The notes: generated by a model from the sequence alone, not told the origin. A stretch of DNA of 64,000 nucleotides from Eulemur rufifrons (GCF_041146395.1 NC_091001.1:106104965-106168964); one strand, 5' to 3'. Shown: positions 35,086-46,359, numbered from the stretch's first letter. A program made the numbers and translations.

Positions 35086-36574
35086 TATTCCCCCTACTAC
35101 CCTTCTCTCATACACAATCAATGGATGTCTTACTTTAAAAAAAAAAAAAAGACACTCTTTCAAGGGTTTTTAAGACTTCTGTATGTTTGTTCATTAGTGA
35201 TAAGGGTCTCATAAACCCAAGGGAGAGGCCGGCATAGTTTGAATGCAATTGCAGAGTAGGGACTGACAGACACACCTGTTAGCTGCAATTTCAAAGTCAA
35301 ACACAATTTTGAATATCCCTGCTTAAAGCTTCTGTGTTTCACTTAGAAATTACTCTACTTAGATATTAGGTGCAAAACTGAAGCTGATTTTGTTTTCTTC
35401 TAAATAAATTTTTCAAAAGGAAATGGGCCATAGAATCACCCAAAATATTTCATTTAGACAATAATACCCATATAGGGCTTTTATTTGGGGTCTTAGGGAA
35501 ATTGTGGCTTTATTCATTTCTTTAGATCTCATTTGCATTTTTTAAAATTATTAATATTAATTCAAGATATGACAAAGCTGAACACATAAACAAATTTTTT
35601 TTATTTATCTTTACATTTATATGCCTTAAACCCTAATAAAAATGAATAGGCAACAAAATGCCACATGCTTATCAAATAAGCCCTAAATATCACACATACA
35701 ATATTACCCCTATGAGTTGTTTCCAGCATAATTGTTGCTAGTATTAGAAAGTAGAAAACTCCAGACATTGAGGTGGAACTAATGAAGTTGAAAGCTTAAT
35801 GCTTTCGTCCTGTCATCTTGGCCCTTTATACTCCCCCAAGGATATACGTCATGTAAATCACAATCTCACTACAGTTTATCTTAGAGTGCGAAATGATAAG
35901 ATAATCCATTACGGATCCCGAGTGAGTTCAAAGCTTGAGAAGGAAACCTACCTGGTGTTATAGCAGATACATCACAGTGTTTGAGATGCAAAATTATATA
36001 AAGTAATAGGGCCGTGATGAAGTGACAAGACAAACAGAATCGAGGTGCTTAGGTCCAGCGTGATTAATAAAGTACCATCACTTGGGGAAAACTGGTGTCA
36101 TTTGTAGCGGTGCTGTTCACCTACGCAGGATATCGGGGCAGTGCGGGTATGGTGAGAGGGAGGCTGATGAGCCGGTGCGTGCTTTCACCGATATGCAGGC
36201 ACATAAACACAAAGTGCGATGTCATCACGGGGAGATCCAAAATGAGAATCATTATTGTCAGATTTGAAAGATGCACAGGGACATGTGACCACAGAGTGTG
36301 TTAAATAATTTTACAATGTATTTACCACCTGACTTTGGGATAGAATCCAAGTTTCCTTACTCTCTGGCATCTCTGGTAGCCTTACATTCTTCTCTCTGCA
36401 CTGCATTCTCTTTGCATTCCTTTATCCCAGGACTTGAGATGCTCAGGGACCATAAATTTGGTCATCCTAGAGCAATATCAAATTTGCCTCCCCTGTGTAC
36501 CATTCTCCCAGTGCCCTGACCCCTGGAGCCACCTTTATAAACTAAATAGAGGCAATTTAATTTTGACATTTGCT
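35086..36574. other. Unassigned, partly CpG-retaining DNA
   Basis: No repeat recognised. The segment 35860-36300 is listed separately. The overlapping frames at 36082-36304 and 36298-36655 have no domains that I can name. Confidence 0.4.
35860..36300. promoter_or_regulatory. CpG-retaining candidate regulatory element
   Basis: Within about 200 bp (36040-36240) I count at least ten CpGs, for example in 'gtagcggtg', 'ctacgcagg', 'atatcgggg', 'gtgcgggta', 'gccggtgcgtgc', 'caccgatat' and 'gtgcgatg', whereas flanking DNA is almost free of them. No Alu, LTR or other repeat text is visible. This fits an element kept by selection or unmethylated in the germ line, or a recently inserted unique sequence. 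There is no TATA box or splice signal I would defend. Confidence 0.35.
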
Positions 36575-37140
36575 CCTTCAGTCCGTCATTCACTTCCCAA
36601 ATATTTACAAAACACCTTCTCTATCCAAGGTCTATTTAAGAAATTGAAGACTTAAAGAGATGAAACAGATTTGGATCCTTGTTTTAAAGATTTAATGTGT
36701 GTGTGCATATACACACACATACACACACACACAAATATCTGTAATCCCAAGTAAAAGTAATACATGCTCTAAACCTGAGATGAAAGCATTATAATGGGTA
36801 TGTGGAAAGATTTCTCAGAAAAGATCGTTTTAAGTTGATTCTTGAGGACATGTACAATTTGAATACATAAAACTATAGGAGTTTTTTTCCACACTGTGGG
36901 ACGATGTGAGCACAGACAGAACATTAAAGGAGTATGGGTGACTGGAAAAATGAAGAATAGTCTGCATTGGGGAAATGTGACATATTGTATAAATTTGTGG
37001 AGAAGTTCATTTGTTGGAAAGATTTGATTCTCAAAAGAGTGAGGTATTAGGATCAGTCCAGAATGTCTTGGACTGACTGCAAAGTAGATGAAAGAATTTA
37101 GGGATCTAATAAAAATTTGAGAAGGAGTGCTGAAAATCAC
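36575..37140 (-). mobile_element. L2 fragment, antisense
   Basis: 'cattcacttcccaaatattt', 'acaaaacaccttctctatcc', 'gttttaagttgattcttgag' and 'cagtccagaatgtcttgg' are arranged as in antisense L2. It contains a GT/CA inverted tract at 36696-36733. The 127-codon minus-strand frame (36769-37152) falls here and is not a gene. Confidence 0.4.
36696..36733. repeat. GT/CA inverted tract
   Basis: A (GT)n run turns through 'gcatat' into an (AC)n run, giving alternating purine-pyrimidine DNA with dyad symmetry. Confidence 0.85.
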
Positions 37141-37149
37141 TTTTTCATC

Positions 37150-39010
37150 CACACGTGTTTTTGTTAAACTAAGGAACTATTTATATACAATAAAATTCAC
37201 CTAAGTGTACATTTTGATGATTTAAGTAACTGTATATAAAAATGTAGAAATCACAGCAATCAAATTATAGAGCAGTTTTCTCTCCCTTAAATGTTTGCTC
37301 CTTTGGAATCAATCCTCTCAGTTCATGCCAGCTCCAGAAAACCACTGTTCTGATTTGTCATTAGCATTTTGCTGTTTCTAGATATTCCAATAAATGGTAC
37401 CATAAAATGTGCAGTGCTCTGTGTTTGAATTTTTAACCTCCCTTAATGTTTTTGAGATCCATTTATATGTGTTGTGTATTAAAATTGTAGTCTTTTCTTA
37501 TTGCTGAGTAGTATTTGATAATGTGGATACACCACAGATTGTTCATATATTCACCAGTTGACATGCATTGGATTTGCTTCCTGGTTTTGGTGTTTGATAA
37601 GCAATACTGCCATATATATTTACTTGTACATCTTTGTGTGGGCATACATTTCCCTTTCTCTTAAGAAACTACTCAGGAGAAGAATTACTGAGTCAAAGTA
37701 TTTACCTTCCAAGCAATTACCACCTTTCTTTTTTTTTTTTTTTTTTTTTCCCAGAGCGGCTGGTCTACTTTGCTTGCTCACCAGAAATGTAGGAGAGGTT
37801 ACTTTGCTCCACAACCTAGACAGTATTTTGTTTCTCAAATATAATACTGAACAGGAGTGATGAGAGCAAACAGCCTTACATTGTTTCTCATTACAGGGGA
37901 AAATCACCCAGTCTTTCATCACTAAAGCAAGATATTTATATAGCTGCCCTTTATCAGGCTGAGGAAATTCCCTTCTATTCTCAGTTTATTGAGAGACTGC
38001 AAGATAAAGGAAAATTGCATTTTTCTTTATCTATTGAGATGATTAAATGGCTTCTCTTCTTTAGTCTGCTTATATGATGAATTACCTTGATTGAACTTTG
38101 CTGAGTCAACCTTGCTTGATCAGAATACAATCCAAGTGTGTGGTCACTCCAGTTACTGGGCAGCCGAAAACGTGGTCATGGCACAGTATTGTTTTTTATA
38201 TATTATTCTCTCTCTGGTTATAATCTCAAAGAGTTTATGCATAATTAATATAATTTCTGCCTTGAATATTTGCTAAAGTTAATCACTGAAGCCTTTGGTA
38301 TTGGAATTTTCATCATGGGATATTTTTGAAATAATAATCAGATTTCTTTACTAAAAACATATTGTGATGTTGTGATTTTTCTTCAGTGAGCTTTGGTAGT
38401 TTGGATATTTCAAGAAATTTTTCAATTTCATTTAAGATTTCAAAAGTATACTCACACAGTTAATAATAACTTAATTTCTTTTTCATGTCTGTGGATTCTA
38501 TAGTGATCTCCCCTCTTTCATTCCTAATTTGTCTCTTTTTTTGTACTTGACAGCCTTGCTAGATGTTTATCGCTGTTGTCATTGTTGTTGTATTTTAATA
38601 TTTTCAAAGGAAAAGCTCTAATTTTTATTAATTTACAGTTTCTCTTTTAACTTTATTAATTTCAGTCCTTACCTTCACTATTTCTTTCTTTTTGGTTGCT
38701 TTGGGTTTATTTTGTTCTTTTTTTTTTTTAACCAGTTTCTGAAAGTGGATGCTCAAATAATTCACTTGAGACCATTCTTCTTTTCTAATGTATTTAATGA
38801 TATAAGTTTCCTTCTAAGCAAAACTTTAGCTGACTCCAAATTTTTGATAAATTTTGTTTTATTTTCACTTAATTCAAACTTTTTCCTTTCTCTTGTGACT
38901 TCCTCTTGTACCATGAGATATTTAGAAGTGTATAATTTAAAATGAAAATATTTTTCTTGATATTGGTATTTGTGTTTCCTTTATTTCTTGACTACTTCTA
39001 GATAGTGTTC
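37150..39010 (-). mobile_element. L1M copy A, antisense 3' UTR to mid ORF2
   Basis: Antisense L1 in proper order: 3' UTR ('aaattcacctaagtgtacat', 'ccagaaaaccactgttctg', 'ttatatgtgttgtgtatt', 'catttccctttctct'), then ORF2 ('gaacaggagtgatgagagca', 'tgccctttatcaggctgagg', 'atctattgagatgattaaat', 'tgcttgatcagaataca'), then 'ctcccctctttcattcctaa', 'gccttgctagatgtttatc', 'gcaaaactttagctgactcc' and 'gagatatttagaagtgtata'. A 22-T run at 37731-37749 interrupts the 3' UTR part. The frames at 37558, 37620 and 38712 are L1-derived. Confidence 0.75.
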
Positions 39011-39650
39011 TATCAAGTTTTTTGATCTCAAAGAATTAACTTTTCTTCATGGATTTTCTCTACTGTTTTTGTTTTTCTATTTTGTTGATTTCTGATCTTT
39101 ATTTTTTTATTATGTTTACTTTGCTTTTGATTTGCTTTTATATTTCTAGTATCTTAAGGTGGAAGAAAATTAATTAAATTGAGATCTTTTTTCTTTTCTT
39201 ATATAGGTGTTTGTTGATATGAGTTTAGTCTAAGCAATGTGTTAGCTGTGCTGCACATTTTAATTAAAATGCTTGCTAATTTCCTATTTGATTTTTTCTT
39301 TGATTTACTGTTTTAATTTACAAGTGCATTAGATGGTTTCCAAATATTTGGAGATTTTCCAAATATATTTCTATTGGTTTTTAATTTACTGTCATTTTAT
39401 TCAAGGCATATACCTTTTTGGTTTGAATGTTTTTAATTTATTGAGACATTTTATAACATAGAATATAATCAATCTCAGTCTGTTTTCCATAGACACTTGA
39501 AAACAATGTGTATTTTGCTGTTTATCAATGATTTGTTCTATAAATGTCAACTAGTTCAAGTTGACCATTCATATATCTTTGTTTGTAAAGTGTTTGTCCA
39601 ACACTTTTGCTCTTTCATTAATTGGAGATTTTACGTTATGACTAATTTTG
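39011..39650 (-). mobile_element. L1M copy B, antisense ORF2 middle
   Basis: The same ORF2 segment that ends copy A starts again: 'ggattttctctactgttttt', 'tatcttaaggtggaagaaaa', 'gagatcttttttcttttc', 'ccaaatatttggagattttc', 'ttattgagacattttataac', 'aatgtgtattttgctgttta' and 'ctataaatgtcaactagttc'. Because 38580-38945 and 39030-39300 cover the same ORF2 interval, this cannot be one intact L1. Confidence 0.7.
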
Positions 39651-40735
39651 GATGTTATCTTGCTTTCCCAGTATAAACTCTACTTGGTCATTGTACATTA
39701 CTATTTGTATATTTTGTTAGGTTAATTTTCTAATATATTATTAAGGATTTTTGTCCAGTAGTCAATAAGGGATGTTGGTTTGTTGTTTACTTTTCTTTTT
39801 ATGACTTTACCTACTTTTAGATTCATATTAGTACTAGCTGCATAAAGTGACTTAGAAAGTATTTTTCCCCCTTTATTTTAAGAAAGATCTGTTACAGAAT
39901 TTGTTTTCTTTATTTTATTTTATTTTATTTTTTTGAGACAGGGTGTTGCTCTGCTGCCTGGGCTAGAGTTCAGTGGCATCATAATAGCTCACTGCAACCT
40001 CAAACTCTTGTTATGTTGCTCAGGCTGGTCTCAAACTCCTGGCTTCTGGTGATCCTCCCTCACAGCCTCCCAAAGTGCTAGCTGGGATTACAGGTGTGAG
40101 CCATCATGCCCTACCTTATTTCTTTGTTAAGTGTAGGTAGCATTCATGGTGACATCATTTGAGATTGGAGTTTTCTTTGTGGAAATATTTTTAATTATAT
40201 ATTTAATTTTTAACATAGATATATGCATATTCAATCTTTCTATTTCTTCTTAAATCAGTTTTGGTAACTTGTTTCTTTAAAGGAAGCATGTGTCTCACCT
40301 AGATTGTCAAATTTATTTGCATAAATTTCTGACTATATTTCCCACATTGTCTGCAATGATGCCCTTTCTAATTCTGATAGTAATATTTTGGGCTTCTCTT
40401 TTTTATTGTCGTATGCATCTGTCTGGCTGTAGATCTATTAAATTTCATGATGATTTCCAAGTATCCTTTTTATGTTTATTTTTTTCATGAATATATTTTT
40501 CCATAAATTTACCTTCCACTTATTTGTCTCAATGTTGCAGTGCATTTCATGTAAGCAGTATTTTTCTGTAAATTCTGACAATCTCTGCCTATATACTAAT
40601 ATCTGGGTTTGGCTATGACATTTTAAAAATCTTGACTCCCCACATTTTTGTACTTTTGGTTCCTCTCCACAACATTCTGTATGCCTTTATTTTTCTCTCA
40701 TGACTATTGTTTCTTTTATTTTACCAGATGTTGAA
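39651..40735 (-). mobile_element. L1M copy C, antisense ORF2, split by Alu
   Basis: The order jumps back toward the L1 3' side: 'aaactctacttggtcattgt', 'taaggatttttgtccagtag', 'tcaataagggatgttggttt'. After the Alu at about 39920-40118 it goes on with 'tttctatttcttcttaaatc', 'cagttttggtaacttgtttc', 'gatgccctttctaattctga' and, near 40590, 'ctgacaatctctgcctatat'. It ends near a (GATGAT)n tract at 40738-40757. Confidence 0.65.
39920..40118 (-). mobile_element. Alu with internal deletion, minus strand
   Basis: A (TTTTA)n tract leads into 'gagacagggtgttgctctg', 'aatagctcactgcaacctca', then straight to 'ttatgttgctcaggctggtc', 'tcaaactcctggcttctggt' and 'gctgggattacaggtgtgag'. About 100 bp from the right monomer to the linker are missing. 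It lies inside L1 copy C. Confidence 0.88.
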
Positions 40736-40757
40736 AAGATGATGATGATGATGATGA

Positions 40758-41469
40758 CGATTTGGCAGACCTTTCACTGCATACTCTGCTTCATGGGCAG
40801 TGGCTCTGCCATGAGTTAATAGTTTTCATCCTTAGAGCAACTGTTTTGAGTATGTTCCATGTGCAGGTGGCTCAGGAATCAGTCAGAGATGCTGGAGAAC
40901 TAGCTTTGCGAATCGCTTCTCTGTTTCTTTCCCTTCCGTGATTCTCCCACTCTCTTTAGTGTTCAGTTTCCTAGCTTCACACTTCTGGTTCTTTTGGCAT
41001 AAAGATTGCAGGTTTTCTACCTGCAATGCAGCCACTACTATGCAAGCTACATAGACCTCTGTTAGCTCCCGATTAAAAGTGACAGAAATGGGAGTTTGCA
41101 TATGTAGCTCCTTGTCTCATTTGCTCTGTGCATGGTGGTAGTGCATTCTTCACAAGCATTTGTCAACTTTTGTTCATTCTTGTGTACCTCCAGTACTTAT
41201 TTTTTATAATATATTATGTCTTATGTTATACTTGTTTTCTGCATAGAGTTGACATTCAGTATAGTCTTAATCTGCCATATCCCTTAGTTGTCTAATTAAG
41301 ACCAATTTGGGACAATAGTATTAAAATGACAAAAGTATTAATTGAGTTCAGATTCTATCTCTTAAAGCCCCTGTCATTTGGCTTGAGGAGGGCCACTTCT
41401 TCCATGTGGTTAGGAAGAAGTAACAGCTAAATGGCTTTTAACACACCCTCTGCTGTAGCAGAATTTATA
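40758..41469. other. Unassigned DNA
   Basis: No repeat or gene recognised with confidence. The 72-codon minus-strand frame at 40883-41101 has no domain. Confidence 0.4.
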
Positions 41470-42780
41470 AAATGGCCTCTCAAAGATGCTCTACCCTAAT
41501 CTCTGCAATCTGTGAATATGATGCGCTATCATCTCTGTGAATCTATTAGTATATGTTACATGGCAAAATGGATTTAGGGAGGAGAGAGGGAAAAGGGAGG
41601 AGAGGTAAGGCTTGTCTATGGGGAGCAGAGAGCACTGCCATTCCTTGCCAGATGAGCCCAGAGGAAAACCTCCTTCACACTAAACATGCTCGTCTCTCTC
41701 TAGTGAGCTGAGTGTTCTCCCTCTTTAATGAGCTCTGCATTAATCTCTCATGTCATCTCTGGTTTTGTCTGTAACTGCTCTCATTTTCCTATTTTACTTC
41801 TACATGGTGGCTTATTCATCATTTCTGCTCCCTCATTAACTTTTTCTTACCAAATCTTTGACTTACTCTGCTTTTCTATATTCCCAAACAATTTGCCCCT
41901 ACTTCTAAACAGCCTTTATTCAGTTTCCCCATTTTAGATCTCAGAACAATAAAACTATTTCAGTTCCCCTTTAAGCACCAGGCCATAAATCTTAGATCAC
42001 AAATAGGAGGTGGCTATCTTTGGTCCTGGCCCACTCCTGTTTCAATCAACTGTGGACAGGGAGTGCATGTTTGAGACGACACAGTCATGCCAGTGCTCCC
42101 TCAGGAGGTCTGAAACCAAATTCACGTCTCTTAAAGGATTCCGGGAAACCTAAAGAAACCACCTTGATTTCTCTGACTGTAATCAGTAAGAACTGAAACC
42201 ACACAGCTTAGTAAAGTTGAAAATCAAGCTTCCCTATAAAGAAAACAAACAAACAAACAAACAAAAATTCCTCTAGCTTACAACTCTTTGCATAAGTATG
42301 ACTTTGCTCTTCTAGAAAATCTTTCTCTGGAAGATGATGTTGAAAGTAACCTTTATTGTATGTTTCAGGGGCTTCCTTTCCAGAAAAATAGATTACTAAA
42401 CTGAGTTTATCTAATGACCATTTCCTTAAAATAGTCATTTTTGAAACTTGCCTCATTGTGTGCACTAACCCTGAATTATTATATCACAAACATTTCCGAG
42501 GCCCAAGCAGGTCCCCAAATTAAAAGTCCCACCCAAAACCAGACTTCTGAAACTTTATTATAAATATCCCATTCTTGACCTTTCTTTCCCAAGACAGTAC
42601 GTATACTTGGTCAAGGTAGTGGTCTCTGCACCGCAGTTAGGAAGAACCTTGGTCTGCTGGATCAGCTGATGATATTACACTGGTTTCTTTTCACAGGATC
42701 AGCAGTCTGGATCTCATTTTGATTCTGACTGTCACCCCATGAGGAAGACCAGGACAAGTATATGTTATAGGATGTGGAAA
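41470..42780. mobile_element. LTR-like remnants, family unknown
   Basis: Two parts. At 41470-41580, 'aaaatggcctctcaaagatg', 'ctgcaatctgtgaatatg' and 'atgttacatggcaaaatgg' resemble an old MaLR/MER-type repeat. At 42470-42780, 'aaactttattataaatatcc' looks like an LTR TATA box, followed by 'cttggtcaaggtagtggtct' and 'ttggtctgctggatcag', as in ERV1 LTRs. The middle is not assigned. The (AAAC)n run at 42244-42265 is a simple repeat. Confidence 0.35.
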
Positions 42781-43014
42781 CTATAACCAATAAGGTGACA
42801 TCACTTCCAGTCATTTGATTTTAATCTAGGGAAGTTTCTACTATATAAATCTGCTTCCTCTACAATATTATATTTCATATTAAGGATGAAGAATTCTAGT
42901 CACTGAAAGGCCTGAAATTAACTGTTATACAACCTTGTACATTTACATTAAGTACATACTTCGGAATTTAATCTTGTTTAACCGTTTTCAATCTTTTTAA
43001 AATGACTTACATGA

Positions 43015-43372
43015 TATCACATTCCTGCTCAAACCTTCTGTGCCTCTGAGTCCCCTACAGGACAAATTGCATATTCTTACCTTGACATTAAGAGCTCTTC
43101 CTAACTTGACCCAAAGCTCCCATTTTGGCTTAGCCCCCACTTCTCCCTCCCATGAATCTTTCTTAATCTTAACATTGCTTATCCTCAACCACTTCTCAGT
43201 GCCAGGTACTTTTGGATTTCTATGTTTTTTCTCTCTCTTGTTAAATATGACTATGAAAATAACTTTTGCTTACATCTCATCTCCAGCATAAGTTTATTCA
43301 CCTCTATGAGACTAAGTGTGGCCCTTTCAAAAAATTATCTGATAAATCATATTCGTTCAATGAATGAATGAT
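43015..43372 (+). mobile_element. L2 LINE 3' end, sense
   Basis: 'attcctgctcaaaccttctg', 'cctacaggacaaattgcat', 'acattaagagctcttcctaa', 'cttgacccaaagctcccatt' and the 3' end 'tattcgttcaatgaatgaat' are typical of L2. The plus and minus frames here (83 and 63 codons) are L2. Confidence 0.75.
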
Positions 43373-43374
43373 CA

Positions 43375-44260
43375 GTTGAACATGGCTTCAGACTAATGCA
43401 TTGCTCACCCCAATCCCAATTTGAAGAGGGCATGGAGAAGGTCAGGGGAAGCATAATGCTGTGACTATTTGCCTTAATATGTTATTTCCAGGGAATTCAC
43501 GAAGGGTAATTCTTCACATTGTTCTTGTGCTTAGCAGAATGGTAAAGTCAGGCTTTTGAAATAACACAGCAGTAAATTCTGATGAAGTGAATCATTTTGC
43601 GGCAAAACCTAAACAATGGTGTTAGAAGACCAAATGGATTGTGCATAAGGGAAACCAACTCTGCTATTACTTTAATTACTCAGCCTATTAACTGTGACAG
43701 TGTGGCTTAGAAATCTCTTCATTATTCACTGTAATTAAGTGGCACAGCAAACAACAGGATGTCAGAACTCGAATTCAGAGAAGACATGCTGTGAGCGATG
43801 GCACCCACTCTATATATAGACAAAACATTTTAAACAGAATAATTGCTCTCCCTTCACTTCCTGAGATGCCTCACCTGTCTTGTTTTATGTAGTTTTTAAT
43901 TTTTTTCAAGTAGAATGCATGCAAATGTGCTGCATCAATTTAGCACTTTCTAGTTTGCAACTTGGTAAACATCAGCTTTACCAGTTGAGTAACTAAGAGT
44001 GAAGGGGAAGTTCGGAATTGTTTGTGCCTAATTGTTGATGAATAAAGATAGAAAGTAACACAAAACCTAGGGAAAGTGAGGGGAAAGCAGGAGAGCCAAC
44101 CAAAGTATGCAAAAATAAGGCTGGCGATTTCTAATGGCTTGATCAATGCTTTGAATTTTTTTATTATAAAAAAGAAGTAGAATTAGGAAAACAAAAGAAG
44201 TAACTGCACAGATTGGTATGGGATAGATTTTTGTTTGTTTTATTTTATTTTGTTGTGGTT
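43375..44260. other. Unassigned, possibly conserved DNA
   Basis: No repeat recognised. The segment 43560-43810 contains homeodomain-like cores ('ctttaattactcagcc', 'ctgtaattaagtggc') and is of mixed composition, as in conserved non-coding elements. The 68-codon frame at 43940-44146 (minus) has no domain. Confidence 0.35.
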
Positions 44261-44261
44261 G

Positions 44262-44275
44262 TGTAATGTGATCTT
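44262..44275 (+). repeat. Left target duplication of inverted L1
   Basis: 'tgtaatgtgatctt' matches 44947-44960 exactly (14 of 14). Confidence 0.92.
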
Positions 44276-44946
44276 TTTCTTTTAATTTTTTTTTTTAATT
44301 TTAGCATATTATGGGGATACAAATGTTTAGGTTACATGTATTGCCTTTGCCCCACCAGAGTCAGAGCTTCAAGTATGTCCATCCCCCAGACAGTGTGCAT
44401 CACATCCATTAGGTGTGTATATACCTATCCCCTCTTCCCCTTCTCATCTGCCCAACACCCAATGAATGTTACTACTATATGTGTACATAAGTGTTGATCA
44501 GCTAATACCAATTTGATGGTGAGTACATGTGGTGCTTGTTTATCCATTCTTGAAACTTTTGAAAAGAAGATAGACTAATGGCCAAGAAACAAGAAAAAAT
44601 GCTCAACATCTCTAATCATCAGGGAAATGCAAACCAAAACCACGATGAGATATCACTTATCTCCAGTGAGAATGGCCTTTATCAAAAAGTCCCAAAACAA
44701 TAAATGTTGACACTGATGAGGAGAGACACGCTTATACACTGCTGATGGGACTGCAACTAGTACAACCTCTGTGGAAAGTAATATGGAGATACTTCAAAGA
44801 GCTACAAGTAGAACTATCATTTTATCCAGCAATCCCCTTACTGGGCATCTACCCAAAGGAAAAAAAGACATTCTATAAAAAAGACACCTGCACTACAATA
44901 TTTATAGCAGCAAAATTCACAATTGCAAAGATGTGGAAACAACTCT
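44276..44946 (-). mobile_element. Young lemur-type L1 with 5' inversion
   Basis: From 44276 to about 44550 the minus-strand L1 3' UTR is seen ('tttagcatattatggggata', 'tttgccccaccagagtcaga', 'catcccccagacagtgtgca', 'gatggtgagtacatgtgg'). From about 44551 to 44946 the strand switches: plus-strand L1 text from the end of ORF2 into the UTR ('gctcaacatctctaatcatc', 'gggaaatgcaaaccaaaacc', 'ctgggcatctacccaaagg', 'gcaaagatgtggaaacaac'). Exact 14-bp target duplications enclose the whole. This is the pattern of twin priming during L1 integration; about 150 bp between the two parts seems lost. The 68-codon frame at 44745-44951 is the ORF2 C-terminal remnant. Confidence 0.9.
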
Positions 44947-44960
44947 TGTAATGTGATCTT
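44947..44960 (+). repeat. Right target duplication of inverted L1
   Basis: Exact copy of 44262-44275. Confidence 0.92.
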
Positions 44961-45317
44961 GTGAACTACTTTGCTTTCTCCTTGGGAGAAGTGGTTGTTG
45001 AGATGGAGTAACGGAGCCCTTAAATAAGAGAGAAAATGGTTTTTTCTTGTTTATTGCAGGTAACATTGTGACATTATGTGCTAGCAGAGTACACAGTTTT
45101 CAAGTACCCCCAAAATACGTACCACGAAAGATGACACCCCAAGTATTAACATCTCAACAAATTTAAAAGAATTGAAATTATACAGGGAGCATTCACGGAG
45201 CACAATGGGATACATCTAGAAATCAATAAGTAAAATATGATGAGAAAAATCTCCAAACACTTGGAACTAAACAACTCACTTCCAAATAACATACAGGTCC
45301 CAAAAGGAGACTACGGG

Positions 45318-45668
45318 GATGTTATGGACTGAATGTTTGTGTCCTCCCCAAATTCATGTGTTGAAATCTAAACTCCATGGTGACAATATTTGAAGATGAG
45401 GTCTTTAGGTGGTAATTAGGTTGTAGGATGGAGCCTTCATAAGGGGATTAGTACCCTTATAAGAAGGAGTCAGAGAAATAGCTCAGCCTCTTTTTATTAA
45501 GGGAAGAAATACAGGGAAGTCAGTAATTTACAGCCTGGAAGAGGGCCCAGAACCCAACCGTGTGGCACCCTAATCATGGACTTCTAGCCTCCAGCAGAAC
45601 CATGAGAAATAAGTATCTGCTGTTTAAGCTACTCAGTCTATGGTATTGTTATGGCATCCTGGACTAAC
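45318..45668 (+). mobile_element. MLT1-type LTR, near full length
   Basis: 'gttatggactgaatgtttgt', 'ccccaaattcatgtgttgaa', 'ggtctttaggtggtaattag', 'tacccttataagaagg', 'catggacttctagcctccag', 'ctgctgtttaagctactcag' and 'catcctggactaacac' follow the MLT1 (ERVL-MaLR) LTR from start to end. It lies within the L1. Confidence 0.88.
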
Positions 45669-45879
45669 ACAAAGAAACATTTTTAAAAATACATTGAATT
45701 TAATAAAATGTAAAATACAACATATCAAAAGATGTGGGACACAGATAAGCAGTGCTGGCAGGAACATGTGCAGAGGTACATCTAGCAGGAGGGAGTTCTT
45801 TGTGGTGATGGAATATTTCTGTATCTTTATTGCAATGGTAGCATTATAGATTCAGGCATTTGATTAAAATACATGTAAC

Positions 45880-45880
<1 letters not shown>

Positions 45881-45912
<32 letters not shown>
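45881..45912. repeat. (AC)n microsatellite
   Basis: About 14-15 AC units within the L1 3' UTR. Confidence 0.95.
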
Positions 45913-45914
<2 letters not shown>

Positions 45915-46359
45915 TTCTAAGATCAAATTCCTAGTTTTGATAGTGGACCAAAATTATGTGAGATATACCCACTGGGAGAAACAGTAAGTGTTACACAGGA
46001 CCTCATATTACTCTTCTTAAGAGTTATCTTAGCAATTCTTGTCACTTTTTCTTCTATACAGATTTTAAGTATATGAAATACTTTGATTTCTCCCCTAAAT
46101 GTTTCCATTACATGGAGGAGAACTGACATATTTATGATAATGTTAACATGTTTTACCAAGTAGATTAAAATAAAACATCTGAAGGTAATCTTTGTTCATT
46201 TAAGTCTCATGAATATTTCTGTTTTAACTTTTATTTACTTGCCTCATATTTTACACTTACACAAGGCATTCAGTTAGAGGAAATAAGTGTTAGAGTCTTC
46301 TACAAAGTCTACCCAACGCAACTGCAAAATATATCTTAAAATTGACTACTTGACTAGAT

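Larger units (their letters stand above)
45130..46040 (+). mobile_element. Old L1, sense, split by an MLT1 LTR
   Basis: Before the LTR: 'tacatctagaaatcaataag', 'aaaatctccaaacacttgga', 'actaaacaactcacttccaa'. After it: 'aaatacattgaatttaataa', 'aatacaacatatcaaaagat', 'gtgggacacagataagcagt'. These two parts are adjacent in L1 ORF2. After 45785 it jumps to the 3' UTR ('gagttctttgtggtgatgga', 'tagttttgatagtggacc', 'cccactgggagaaac'), so most of ORF2 is deleted. Confidence 0.75.

Noticed and set aside
36769..37152. 127-codon minus-strand open frame
   Set aside because: Overlaps an antisense L2 fragment and shows no domain.
37731..37749. T run at 37731 as the tail of a separate retroposed insert
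   Set aside because: The L1 3' UTR appears to go on after it and no target duplication was found, so it is more likely an expanded T tract.
40738..40757. (GATGAT)n run that might encode acidic residues
   Set aside because: A short simple repeat at the edge of an L1 fragment with no open frame of note.
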